Shown here in pieces: positions 29,597 to 38,469 of a DNA stretch of 64,000 nucleotides; within the stretch, counting starts at the first letter, position 1, and each line of letters begins with the position of its first letter. The DNA is taken from positions 140,135 through 204,134 of the forward strand of contig NZ_JAGQCJ010000003.1 of the NCBI RefSeq assembly GCF_024346135.1, written 5' to 3'. The position numbers were made by a program, and so were the translations under genes. A model generated the notes under the pieces. That model had not been told where the DNA came from. It did no database searches and saw only the letters and a list, made by a program, of their open reading frames with translations. Source of the DNA: Cyanobium sp. CH-040. GTDB lineage: Bacteria > Cyanobacteriota > Cyanobacteriia > PCC-6307 > Cyanobiaceae.

Positions 29597-30418
29597 ATGG
29601 CTGCAGCAGCTGGTGAAGCCCATCGCCGAGAACGAACTGCGATCCTGATCCTGGTGGCGTTCCATCCCGCTGCCCATGAGGTGGCGCGGCTGCAAGCCTG
29701 TCTGGACCAGCTGGCTGAAGGCATCGGTTATGCCGTTGTGGTGAATGACCACCATCCGGGCGAGGCAGTCGATGCCCTGCGAGATCGGGCGGATTGCTTT
29801 CTCGCTAATCGCCAGAACCCTGGCTATGGCTGTGCTGTGAATCAGGCCATCAGGTATCTTTCCACAAAAGGATCGCTGCCTCGCTATGCGGCTGCACTGA
29901 ATACGGATCTGAGCTGGCAGCCGGGCACCATCGAGCGCTTGTTCGACTGGCTCCAGCGGCACCCGGAGGTGAGCCTGGCTGTGCCCCGAATCGTGAACGA
30001 GGAAGGCATCCTGCAGCACCTGTGCAAGCGCGATCCCACGGTGCTGGCGATGTTGAGCCGTAGGTTCCTGCCGGACTGGGTGAAGCCGCGCGAATTGCGG
30101 CGTTACGACGCCTGGTATGTGATGGCTGACCACGACTACGACACCGTCTTTGATGTGCCCTACCTGAGCGGCTGCTGCATGCTGATGCGCAGTGACGCTT
30201 TTCTGAAGGTTGGGGGCTTTGACGAGAGGTTCTTCCTCTATCTCGAGGATGCGGACCTCACAAGGCGGATGGCACGAGAGGGATGCTGCGTGCACCTACC
30301 GGTGGCGGAGGTGGTGCATGGGTGGGGGCGAGGCAATTACTCCAGTCTGCGGCTGATGCTGGTGAACCTGTTGAGTGCGTGGCGGTACTTTCGTGTCTGG
30401 GGGCTCAAGGTCTGGTGA
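29597..30418 (+). CDS. family 2 glycosyltransferase, rhamnosyltransferase-like
   Basis: 273 residues. GT-A fold beginning AILILVAFHPAAHEVARL, with NRQNPGYGCAVNQAI, the acceptor-side LNTDLSWQPG (an Asn-Thr-Asp in place of DxD) and the GGFDERFFLYLEDADLTRRM signature common in WbbL/RfbF-type rhamnosyltransferases. Given the adjacent rfbABCD genes, transfer of rhamnose is the likeliest role (inference). The only GT in this locus on the + strand. ATG at 29597; a GTG start is possible nearby. Confidence 0.87.
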   Translation: MAAAAGEAHRRERTAILILVAFHPAAHEVARLQACLDQLAEGIGYAVVVNDHHPGEAVDALRDRADCFLANRQNPGYGCAVNQAIRYLSTKGSLPRYAAALNTDLSWQPGTIERLFDWLQRHPEVSLAVPRIVNEEGILQHLCKRDPTVLAMLSRRFLPDWVKPRELRRYDAWYVMADHDYDTVFDVPYLSGCCMLMRSDAFLKVGGFDERFFLYLEDADLTRRMAREGCCVHLPVAEVVHGWGRGNYSSLRLMLVNLLSAWRYFRVWGLKVW

Positions 30419-30450
30419 GTGTCTGATCCCTACCTTGGATGGTGGGAATC

Positions 30451-31323
30451 TCACGATCGTGAGCGTCCGAGAGGCTGAGGTTTCAGCCCTGGCACTGCCC
30501 TGATGAGCCTCCACTGGAGGAGCCTCCTGATGGCATCCACGACCGAGATCCACCATGCCAGAGGTCTGATCAAGCGGTAGAAGATCTTTCCTGCCAGCGG
30601 TGTGGCGGCGTAGTGATCCGAAGAGAGCCAGGCGCCGTTAAGTGCGAAGCATACCGCCTTGCTCATCAAGTAGTGCCGGTCCTGGTAGTGCCCCCCTTCG
30701 TTCTCGTTGGAGAGGCTTCTGGATGAAATGGTCAAAAGCGTGCAGCTGAGCAGATTGTCGCGTAGGAGCTTGTTGTGTCTTGGGCTGAACATGTTGTTGC
30801 CTGGAACGTAGAGTCCAGACCGATAGATCGCTGCTGTGGTGTCGACAGGTTGGCATGAAATGAATTCTGAATGCAGGCGAGCGCTCGGGTTGTTGCGCTG
30901 CCTGTACTCCCGGCTGTGCCTCACGGCCTCCTGTTCTGAGATGACTTTGATGCCCAGCTTGCCAATATTGGGATGCTGGTTGATGGTGTCGAGTAATTCC
31001 GAGGCCCAGCATGGGTAGATGGAATGCCGAAATCTGATGTGGGCAAAATCCATGTCTTCGTCGGTGATGATGAAGAAGTCATGGCGGTTGAGCAGGGTCT
31101 GGATGTCAGGCCGATTCAGGCTCATCAGCCAACGGTTTCTGCACTGAAACAGCTGTGCTCCATGTTGGCGGCAGGCAGCAGCGTAGATAGGCTCTAGCTG
31201 TGGAGTGGTTCCTGAGTTGTTGACAACGTGAAGGCTGAAACTGTCTGAAACGCTATGACGAAGTGCCTGGAGAGTTGTCCCAATCTGGGGATTGCGAAAA
31301 CTTATCACCAGGATTGGAATCAC
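30451..31323 (-). CDS. putative GT-A-type glycosyltransferase
   Basis: 290 residues if started at GTG 31323, which overlaps the stop of the upstream GT as GTGA and has a strong Shine-Dalgarno (GGAAGAGG) before it. A longer frame from 31392 would overlap that gene by 73 bp and is less likely. MIPILVISFRNPQIGTTLQAL opens like a GT-A fold and FFIITDEDMDF supplies a DxD-like site. No close family is recognised. Terminal gene of the minus-strand polysaccharide operon. Confidence 0.68.
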   Translation of the reverse strand: MIPILVISFRNPQIGTTLQALRHSVSDSFSLHVVNNSGTTPQLEPIYAAACRQHGAQLFQCRNRWLMSLNRPDIQTLLNRHDFFIITDEDMDFAHIRFRHSIYPCWASELLDTINQHPNIGKLGIKVISEQEAVRHSREYRQRNNPSARLHSEFISCQPVDTTAAIYRSGLYVPGNNMFSPRHNKLLRDNLLSCTLLTISSRSLSNENEGGHYQDRHYLMSKAVCFALNGAWLSSDHYAATPLAGKIFYRLIRPLAWWISVVDAIRRLLQWRLIRAVPGLKPQPLGRSRS

Positions 31324-32162
31324 AGCGCCTCTTCCTTGCTGCAGAGTGTCTTCGACTTGGTTGTGAGAAGTGTTGTGGTCTGCAGCCTCCACAGGAGACT
31401 ACGGCCGCGGCTCAGCCAGAGGAGTGCAAGCCATCGCGAGATGCCGTTGCCAAAACTGTAGGTGCATGCAGCTGAATAGGCTTCTTCCAGGCGTCTCCTG
31501 TTCGATGACGAGATGCCTCCAGCCGAAAAGGCGGTGACGGCAATGGGAAAGTGGATGATCGAGTATCCAGCTTGGATCAGCAGCTTCAGCTGGACATAAT
31601 CGGCAATAATCGTGTAGCGAGAATCAAATGGAAATCTGATCAATGCGGATTTCCAGTAGATCAGGGCTGGTTGAAATGCCGGCATGGATAAAGGGGACCG
31701 ACCACGAGGTCTTGGCAGTGTTCTGTAGGTTGAACCGGCGTAGAACACGATGGATCCGCTGACAAGACTGCGTTCATGGCAAGGTGGCAATCCGTGGTCT
31801 TCAGATCCTTGGAGGTGGTTGGCCCCGGCAGATAGCAGTTGTTCGAGACCTCCGGGTAAGAAGTAGTCTCCAGAGTTGAGAAAGATCACGAGATCTCCGG
31901 ATGCACACTGAACCCCGTGGTTCATGGCTTCGTACAGGCTGCTGCCAGGGAGGCTCACGATCTGCTCGTAGGCGCCTGATCCTTCGGCAAGCTGCAAGGT
32001 GTGATCGTTGGAGCCACCATCAACGAGGACAGCCTCGATGGAGATCCACCGCGGAAGCAGCGTGCTGATCTTCAGAGCCTGTATCGACTGGGCTGTGCGT
32101 TGAATGCCTGCCTCGGCATTGAGAGTGACCGTGATGATGGAAAGCCTGATCTGCCTTGGCAT
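31320..32162 (-). CDS. family 2 glycosyltransferase
   Basis: 280 residues from ATG 32162 (MPRQIRLSIITVTLNAEAG). GT2 pattern: nucleotide-binding strand LSIITVTLN, AVLVDGGSNDHTLQL, SLYEAMNHGVQCASGDLVIFLNSGDYF with the family's N-S-G-D metal region. The C-terminus is helical and basic. 70 bp downstream of the GT4 gene and coupled to the next gene. Sugar unknown. Confidence 0.87.
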   Translation of the reverse strand: MPRQIRLSIITVTLNAEAGIQRTAQSIQALKISTLLPRWISIEAVLVDGGSNDHTLQLAEGSGAYEQIVSLPGSSLYEAMNHGVQCASGDLVIFLNSGDYFLPGGLEQLLSAGANHLQGSEDHGLPPCHERSLVSGSIVFYAGSTYRTLPRPRGRSPLSMPAFQPALIYWKSALIRFPFDSRYTIIADYVQLKLLIQAGYSIIHFPIAVTAFSAGGISSSNRRRLEEAYSAACTYSFGNGISRWLALLWLSRGRSLLWRLQTTTLLTTKSKTLCSKEEAL

Positions 32163-32232
32163 GGATGCCGTGTATTCCAGGGTCTTGGTGGAAGGGCTGC
32201 CGGGGAGGAGGGCACCTTGCCGATCTGATCGA

Positions 32233-33504
32233 TCACCCATCCACCCTTGCACCAGTTTGTTGGAGCACCTCTTGGTAACAACGCAAGTATTGGCTGGCGA
32301 TGCGTGATGGCTGCCACAGCTCCTCGGCCCGCACCCGCGCCATCGCCCCGAGCTTTAGGCGGCGCTCATCCTCCGCCAGCACCCAGAGGATGCCTTGGGC
32401 GAGGTCTGCGGGGTCGTAAGGGCTGGCGAGGTAGCCGGTGCGCTGGTGCTCCACGGCATCAGGGAGGCCGGTGGCGTTGAAGGCCACCACGGGCACGCCG
32501 CAGCTCTGGGCTTCGGTGGCGGTCTGGGGCAGGTTGTCCATGCGGGAGGGCACCACCATCACATCGGCGGCGGAGTAGAGCAGCGCCAGGGACTGGTCGT
32601 CGTGCAGGGCGCCCACGTAGTGAACCGGCAGGCCGAGCCGTGGCGGATCGGGCGGCTCGGACTGACCGAACACCACGGCCTGGAGGCCAGGCAGGGTGGG
32701 GGCGAGCTGGCGCAAGGCGGCTTCGAGCAGATCCCAGCCCTTGCGCGGGTCACGGCTGCCGCCGATGGCTCCGAAGAGCAGCAGGGGCCCTTCTTCCGGC
32801 AGCCCAAACAGCTTGCGCGCCAGGGCCTGGGGCCAGGGCCGGTAGACGTTCGTGGGCAGGGGGTAGGGAATCAACCGCAGCGGCCAGTGGGCCAACAGCG
32901 CTGAGCGCTGCACGCAACCGGCCAACCAGTGGCTGGGGCACACGAGCTGGATGGGTCGGTGCCAGTGCCGGCGTTTGCGTTGCCAGCACCAGCGGTCGAT
33001 GTCCAGGCCACCATGGCCGGGCGGGCGGTTGTGGCGGTGGTAGCCCTGCTGGTAGCGCAGATCATCGGGGCCATTGGGGTAGTGCTCACTGCCACTGAAG
33101 GCCCAGCTGTCGTGCAGGGTCCATACCAGGGGCTTACGCAGCCGGCCGATGGCCTCGATGGAGAGCATCTCCCCCTGCACCCAGTGCAGGTGCAGCAGGT
33201 CTTCGTCGCTGGCGTTGAGTTCGCGGTCGAGGCGGCAGGGGAGCCAGGAAGGGGAATGGAGCACCGGGTTGGGGGTGCGCTGCAGGGCTTGGATCAGGCC
33301 GCCGAGCGCGTTGCGGGCCAGGGGGAGCGCTGCCTGTTTTCCTTTCGGGCCGTGAATGCTCGGCTGGTCACTCAGCTTGCGGCTGACCCGCATGGAGCTG
33401 GTCACGTGAATCACGCTCCCTCCCTGTAGCGAGGCATGGATTCGAAAGGCAGCGCGGGCAGCGCCACCCTTTTGATCAGAGAAGGAGACGTGGCAGATGT
33501 TCAA
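32233..33504 (-). CDS. family 4 glycosyltransferase
   Basis: 423 residues, GT-B fold. N-terminal domain MNICHVSFSDQKGGAARAAFRIHASL with HWVQGEMLSIEAIGRL and WTLHDSWAFSGSEHYPN; C-terminal donor domain GAIGGSRDPRKGWDLLEAAL, PSRMDNLPQTATEAQSCGVPVVAFNATGLPDAV. The Glu-containing E-x7-E-like stretch is near TEAQSCG. It resembles WcaC/colanic-type mannosyl/fucosyl transferases in its N-terminus. ATG overlaps the preceding methyltransferase stop (ATGA at 33504-33501). Confidence 0.9.
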   Translation of the reverse strand: MNICHVSFSDQKGGAARAAFRIHASLQGGSVIHVTSSMRVSRKLSDQPSIHGPKGKQAALPLARNALGGLIQALQRTPNPVLHSPSWLPCRLDRELNASDEDLLHLHWVQGEMLSIEAIGRLRKPLVWTLHDSWAFSGSEHYPNGPDDLRYQQGYHRHNRPPGHGGLDIDRWCWQRKRRHWHRPIQLVCPSHWLAGCVQRSALLAHWPLRLIPYPLPTNVYRPWPQALARKLFGLPEEGPLLLFGAIGGSRDPRKGWDLLEAALRQLAPTLPGLQAVVFGQSEPPDPPRLGLPVHYVGALHDDQSLALLYSAADVMVVPSRMDNLPQTATEAQSCGVPVVAFNATGLPDAVEHQRTGYLASPYDPADLAQGILWVLAEDERRLKLGAMARVRAEELWQPSRIASQYLRCYQEVLQQTGARVDG

Positions 33505-34349
33505 CTCACTGCACCGATCCTGAGCAGGGCTCTGATCCCTCGAAGTAGTGGACGAGCCGGTATCGCAAGGCCGTTGAGGAGCGGATGCAGGGCTTTTGCC
33601 ACGGTCTCTCGGAACCGTGCTTTTCGTCGGTTGATGGCTCCGTCAGAGCGTCGTTGATAGATCCATGCGTGGCTGCCTTGGCATCGCCCGATCTTTTGCA
33701 GGCCCAGTGGTTCGGCGCACCAGCTGAAGAAATAGCGTAGGTGAAACGCGCAGGGGAGATGGCAGAGAATCACAGGTTGAAAGCAGTTGGCAATGAAGAG
33801 ATGCCCACCTGGTTTCACCGCTGCAATCATCTCTTCCAGTAGACCCAAGGGATCGTGCACATGCTCGAGTACGTCGGTGCAGACCAAGGCGTCGAATCTG
33901 TGAGGCGTGAGCGCGACGACGTAGGTAATGTTTGCATACGCTTTGCAGGCTTCCAACCCATGCGCTGGAGGGAACGGATCGTAGATGGAGATGTGCGAGC
34001 AAGGAAGGCGATCCGCCATCAGCCTGGCCAGTGTGCCAAAGCCACCACCGAAATCAAGGATCTGCTTTGCGTCAAGCGATGCCACCCCGTTGGTGATCGC
34101 CTGGCGATGGCCCATCGATACGGGATCCTGCTCGATGTAAATCCCATTTAGAAGCCATACAGGATCGGCGTAGAATGATTCGTATCGGTGCGCCTCAAAA
34201 TTTTTTTGACTACAGCCTGCCTCTCGCCATGCGATGTCCATTAGGCCCCAAATCTGCTTGAGGCTGGGTTGTGTTCCGATTTGCCGGAGATGCTTTTCAA
34301 TGTCAGTCCTCTCGAGGCGGGACAATGTGTATTTGCTCAAATCAATCAT
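33501..34349 (-). CDS. class I SAM-dependent methyltransferase
   Basis: 282 residues. Motif I is ILDFGGGFGTLARLMADR (about 97-114) and motif II region is HISIYDPFPP. The downstream DALVCTDVLEHVHDPLGLLEEM and VKPGGHLFIANCF match small-molecule methyltransferases. Probably methylates a sugar of the glycan. Operon position: 13 bp after the GT at 34363 and coupled to the GT4 after it. Confidence 0.87.
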   Translation of the reverse strand: MIDLSKYTLSRLERTDIEKHLRQIGTQPSLKQIWGLMDIAWREAGCSQKNFEAHRYESFYADPVWLLNGIYIEQDPVSMGHRQAITNGVASLDAKQILDFGGGFGTLARLMADRLPCSHISIYDPFPPAHGLEACKAYANITYVVALTPHRFDALVCTDVLEHVHDPLGLLEEMIAAVKPGGHLFIANCFQPVILCHLPCAFHLRYFFSWCAEPLGLQKIGRCQGSHAWIYQRRSDGAINRRKARFRETVAKALHPLLNGLAIPARPLLRGIRALLRIGAVS

Positions 34350-34362
34350 ATGCCCGTCCTGT

Positions 34363-35295
34363 CTATGGCCATCTGGGGATTTTCAAAAGCTTTAGTCTGC
34401 GCGCAACGCGAGATCGGAAAGGTCTGGCAAAGTGGTGGTGATAGGTATGGGCATCGGCAACGAGATTCCGCACCGTGAATTTGGGGTGCTGTAATGGTAG
34501 TAATCCAGATGGATGCTCTGCTCGACGGCTGAGGGGGCTACCTGTTGAGTCCTCCGATATAGTGTGGCAGGCATCCTCACCAAAGCCGACGTTTTTCACG
34601 AGATTTAAGTTAGGCAGTGCTGTTAGCCCTCCATTTGCAAAGCAGGTGAAGGTCCATCGGTATGCCCATGAATCCGGCTTGCCTTCCCGGAGCAGCCGGT
34701 CCCAGATGCGTGCCCAGTAGCGGGCTTCCCGTGGGTTCTCAAAGATGGATCCGAGTAGGCCGGATGCCTTCAGAGCTGGCCATTGGCGCAGATCGGCGTC
34801 GTAGTGGACCCAGCAGCGGCGCCAGGTGGCCCAGCCCCAGCAGTGGTTGTAGCGGCTGAAGTAGTAGCTGCCATCGCCACGCCAGTGGCCTTTCTGAAAG
34901 TTGTTCCCGCTGACGCACCACACCCGGGTGTCGTGGCGGTAGCGCTCCAGCAGTTCTGTGCAGTAGGGGAAAAAGTCGGGATGGGGTACGCAGTCGTCCT
35001 CCAGAATGATGCCCTCCTCAACCTGCTCGAAGAACCAGCTGATGGCGCGGCTCACGCCCTGGCGGCAACCCCGGTTGGTGTCGGAATAGAGGCGCTCGAT
35101 CTGGCAGGGCCAGTCGATCTCGTTTTCGATTACGGCTCTGGTGGCTGATACCTTCTCCACTTCGCCAGGTCGAACGGGGTTGGGGCCGTCGCAGGCGACG
35201 TACAGACGGGTCGGGGCGACTGGGCGGATGGCGTCGATCACCTGGCGCAGGGTGTGGGGGCGCCGCCAGGCGATCAGGAGAAGGGGGGTGTTCAT
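34363..35295 (-). CDS. GT-A glycosyltransferase (HlpA-like family)
   Basis: 310 residues from ATG 35295 (MNTPLLLIAWRRPHTL), which sits in an ATGA overlap with the GT8 stop. Core: PTRLYVACDGPNPV, RLYSDTNRGCRQGVSRAISWFF, EEGIILEDDCVPHPDFF (Glu-Asp-Asp metal motif), then the conserved SRYNHCWGWATWRRCW. This pattern belongs to an uncharacterised cyanobacterial/rhizobial GT family. A longer start at 35358 is in frame but overlaps more. Confidence 0.85.
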   Translation of the reverse strand: MNTPLLLIAWRRPHTLRQVIDAIRPVAPTRLYVACDGPNPVRPGEVEKVSATRAVIENEIDWPCQIERLYSDTNRGCRQGVSRAISWFFEQVEEGIILEDDCVPHPDFFPYCTELLERYRHDTRVWCVSGNNFQKGHWRGDGSYYFSRYNHCWGWATWRRCWVHYDADLRQWPALKASGLLGSIFENPREARYWARIWDRLLREGKPDSWAYRWTFTCFANGGLTALPNLNLVKNVGFGEDACHTISEDSTGSPLSRRAEHPSGLLPLQHPKFTVRNLVADAHTYHHHFARPFRSRVARRLKLLKIPRWP

Positions 35296-36161
35296 CCGCA
35301 GCTCTTGCGTTGACCGATCAAGCGGGATCGAGCTGCCGATCTCAGCCATGGCCACCACAGCGCCCTGCGGTTAAACGGGCGGTGAAACACTGCCTCATAA
35401 CCACAGTCCCAGTGGGCTGTGAACCAGGATGCCCTCGGAGCGTTCCAAGGCTTGCTGCTTCCGCTGTAGTGAACCAGGGCAGCATGCCTTTTCACCTGTG
35501 CAATGGGTAAAGCACGATGCGTTGCCTCGCAGACGTTGAACCAGACCGGCAGGCGTTGCCAATGGTTGCATAAGGCGATGTTGAGAACGTCTTGATCCCA
35601 CCATTGAATTCGCTCTCGTTGTGTGGCCATCACTTCTAGAAAGCGCTCTGCCATCCGTTGATGACGCCATCTTTGAACAGGAATGGCCAGCACACCTGCC
35701 TGGAAGTAGCTGCCACCTCGTTCGCCCCAGAGCCGTATCTCATTTGCTGGGCTGCAGTGATCTGCTGCTGCCACCAGCTCTGTTAGAGGCTCATTGAATA
35801 GAGTTGCGACGCTACGCAGTGCAAGCATGTCGGCATCGAGATATACCGCCAATCCTATATCTGACGGCAGAATCTCGGCAATGAAAAGCCTGTAGAACGT
35901 GGCTGGCGACACATGATCCCCCTCTCTGATGGGAAGATCTTCGGGAATCAGAGGGCTGGCGTCGAGAAAACTGGCCTTGCGGCCGTAGCCGGCAAAAAAC
36001 GTCTGAAGCCCGTTGATGGATTGCCCGCTGAGTGATTTGTCGTGCAGGATATACAGCTGCGTTGCGCTTGGTATGCTCTTGGTGGCTTCCAGTGAATGGA
36101 AGAACACCTGAAAGGGCATCAGGTAGGCGTCATCAATCGAAAAGACGCAGGCGGTTTTCAT
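35292..36161 (-). CDS. family 8 glycosyltransferase
   Basis: 289 residues from ATG 36161 (MKTACVFSIDDAYLMPFQVF). GT8 signature: SPATFYRLFIAEILP, AVYLDADMLALRS with the DAD metal site, GSYFQAGVLAIPVQRWR, WWDQDVLNIALCNHW and the C-terminal HYSGSSKPWN. Family members are retaining galactosyl/glucosyltransferases of LPS. Coupled to the next GT. Confidence 0.92.
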   Translation of the reverse strand: MKTACVFSIDDAYLMPFQVFFHSLEATKSIPSATQLYILHDKSLSGQSINGLQTFFAGYGRKASFLDASPLIPEDLPIREGDHVSPATFYRLFIAEILPSDIGLAVYLDADMLALRSVATLFNEPLTELVAAADHCSPANEIRLWGERGGSYFQAGVLAIPVQRWRHQRMAERFLEVMATQRERIQWWDQDVLNIALCNHWQRLPVWFNVCEATHRALPIAQVKRHAALVHYSGSSKPWNAPRASWFTAHWDCGYEAVFHRPFNRRALWWPWLRSAARSRLIGQRKSCG

Positions 36162-36233
36162 GAGCGTAGAGCGCCAGGGCTGGAGCGACTGGTATGAGGC
36201 CTGTATCTCCATGCATCCATGAGTAAGCCCGCT

Positions 36234-37499
36234 CTATCCTCTGGGGAGCAGGATCTGGCCTGTCCTGTTGATCAGTTGCTGTAGCCGCGATGCAGTTCGC
36301 CTTGGCTGAAACTGGCGCATGGCTGATCGAATGACAGCACAGCGAGTCTGAAAGCGTGGATCCCGAAACGGCAACTCCTCCCTAAGATCAGCACAGAAGA
36401 GGGGATAACTCACCGAGGAGGCCTCTATGCATTGATTGATCAGTTCAAGCCATTTGCCGAATGCGTCTTCAACTGAGTAGCTTTCCGCGATCAAGAACCT
36501 GGCGTTTTTCGAGCAGTGCTCCCAGAGAGCTTGGTCTTCCGCCAGGCGCACCAACGCGGCAGCGGCCTCTTGCGGATCATTGGAGACGAGCAGGCCTGTG
36601 TGCTCATGCTCAATCAGCTCCGGGATGCCGCTCGGGATTGCGCGAACCACGGGAACGACCCCCGAGGCCATGGCTTCGAGCAACGCCACAGGCAGCCCCT
36701 CGAAGTCGGACATGAGCAGGATGGCCTGCGAGCCCTGGAGTACGGCACCAACCTGGCTCGCATCCAGCCGGCCCAGGAAGCGAATGCGTCTGGTCAGCCC
36801 AGTCCGTGCAACCATCCGCTCACAGGCTCTCCGTTCTGGCCCGTCGCCAAGCAGATCAGCGTGAATGCAAGAGCTGGCTCGGCAGGCAGCGATCAACGCT
36901 TCAACGACCTGGCGGATGCATTTCTGGCGGTTCACCATCCTGCCGCTGTACACCACTCGGAATGGATCGGTGGAATAGTGTGAGCGATGACCCGAGATCG
37001 AGATGCCATAGGGGATCACGTGTGGCTGCGCGATGGCACACTTCTTTTGCAGATGCATTGCCAGGTATTGGGACACACAGACAGTCGTGCCACCGTTTTT
37101 CTCTGGATTCAAAGCCTCAGCGATGCACCAGTAGGCCGGGTCATCTGAATGCATCGTGAAGATCCATGGAAGCCCTTGGCGGCCTGCGTGAGTTGCAGCG
37201 AAATAGTGTGCATTCAGGCACTGTGGAAGAAAAAGATCAGGGTTGAAGTGATTCAGGAATTGGATGGTTTTTCGCGTGTCGTGGGCTAGCAACCCGCTGC
37301 GGATCACCGGGAAGATCTCAATGTCATGCACTCGGAGGCTGCCGAGAATTGAGGCATGGCTGGGGTCGGCCCCGAAATGGTGGAGATGGAGGCCAACCAC
37401 ATGGCCGGAGACTGCCAGGCGTTTGCAGAAGTCGATCAGCCAGGTGGTGACGCCGCTGATATCGGAGGGGGCACTGTAATGGGCGATTCCGATCCTCAT
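36234..37499 (-). CDS. family 4 glycosyltransferase
   Basis: 421 residues from ATG 37499, overlapping the frameshifted methyltransferase stop as ATGA. GT-B fold with SGVTTWLIDFCKRLAVSGHVVGLHLHH, MHSDDPAYW, VYSGRMVNRQKCIRQVVEAL, DLLGDGPERRACERMV, MSDFEGLPVALLEAMASGVVPVVRAIPSGIPELI. The E-x7-E motif is in EGLPVALLEAM. Sugar unknown. Confidence 0.9.
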   Translation of the reverse strand: MRIGIAHYSAPSDISGVTTWLIDFCKRLAVSGHVVGLHLHHFGADPSHASILGSLRVHDIEIFPVIRSGLLAHDTRKTIQFLNHFNPDLFLPQCLNAHYFAATHAGRQGLPWIFTMHSDDPAYWCIAEALNPEKNGGTTVCVSQYLAMHLQKKCAIAQPHVIPYGISISGHRSHYSTDPFRVVYSGRMVNRQKCIRQVVEALIAACRASSCIHADLLGDGPERRACERMVARTGLTRRIRFLGRLDASQVGAVLQGSQAILLMSDFEGLPVALLEAMASGVVPVVRAIPSGIPELIEHEHTGLLVSNDPQEAAAALVRLAEDQALWEHCSKNARFLIAESYSVEDAFGKWLELINQCIEASSVSYPLFCADLREELPFRDPRFQTRCAVIRSAMRQFQPRRTASRLQQLINRTGQILLPRG

Positions 37500-38252
37500 C
37501 TCCAAGCTCTAGCCATGGCTGATCTCAGCCGGCCTTTGAATCTGCGGAGCAGGGCGTGAGGGCTGTGTGTGTGACTGGACACCTTGTAGACAGCTTCAAA
37601 CAGCCCTCTCTGGCGTTCGCTGATCATGAGAGGGCCCGGCCTGGCTTCTGGTTTGAGCAACGCCAATGCAAACCCGCCCCACATGGTGCGCGGTGCAGCG
37701 GTGTCGTACGCGTGTTCGTGATACACACCAGGTATCCAGTCCACCTCCAGCTCATGAACGAATGGACATTCCTTCCATGCAGCAGTGAGGATTCCCTGCC
37801 GGCATCCCGGGTTGAATGCATCATGCATCAACACAAGCAGTGGTTTGCGGCTTCACACTGAGGATTGCGTTTATGTCACGTCGTACCCCTTCAGTACTGT
37901 GATCGCCATCGATGAGCACGAAGCCGACGGGCTTTCCTTTGGCAGTGTGGTCTTCCAGCAATTCAGGCAACAACTCAGAAGAATTGCCAGTATGAAAATT
38001 GACATTGCTGAACTGGCCTGCAAGTGACTTGCTGACAGTCGGGTCGATATCAATCGAATCGACCTCTGCGCATAGTGCCGACAACACCTGGAGGGAGCCG
38101 CCCTTGTACGTTCCAACTTCGATGGCGTTGGCTGGTTTCAGGGTGCCAAGAAGCTGCTGGAGGGCAAATTGTTCGCAGCTTGTCATCTGCCAGTGGAAGC
38201 GGCTATCCCATGCGATGCTGATAATCTTGTTAATGGCTGTATCGTCGGCCAT
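37496..38252 (-). pseudogene. class I methyltransferase (CmcI-like) with a single frameshift
   Basis: The N-terminal half (ATG 38252, MADDTAINKIISIAWDSRFHWQM) contains AIEVGTYKGGSLQVLSALCAEVDSIDIDP and VGFVLIDGDHSTEGVRRDINAIL, then stops at 37821. The other half continues in the next frame as KPLLVLMHDAFNPGCRQGIL, then VHELEVDWIPGVYHEHA, ending at 37496. The join falls near 37840-37850 (around GTGAAGCCGC). Homologous proteins carry both halves in one chain, so this is a 1-nt indel: either a real pseudogene or a sequencing error. Confidence 0.75.
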
Positions 38253-38469
38253 GCTTCTAGGAGGATTGGCCCATCTTAAGGGTCTGAGACAGGTCGCGTG
38301 GTCTCCACTGTACGAACACTGCACTAAACTGTCCAATCCGCTTTCGGCCCAAGACTCACTTCCTAATGCTGGAAGAGTGGCCGATCTAGGTCGTCTTTCG
38401 GTCTGCTTGCCGTTGCCTTGGGGTTCATGCTCCGCTTTGTGCTTGAGCTTGCAACTCGCATGTGCACGT

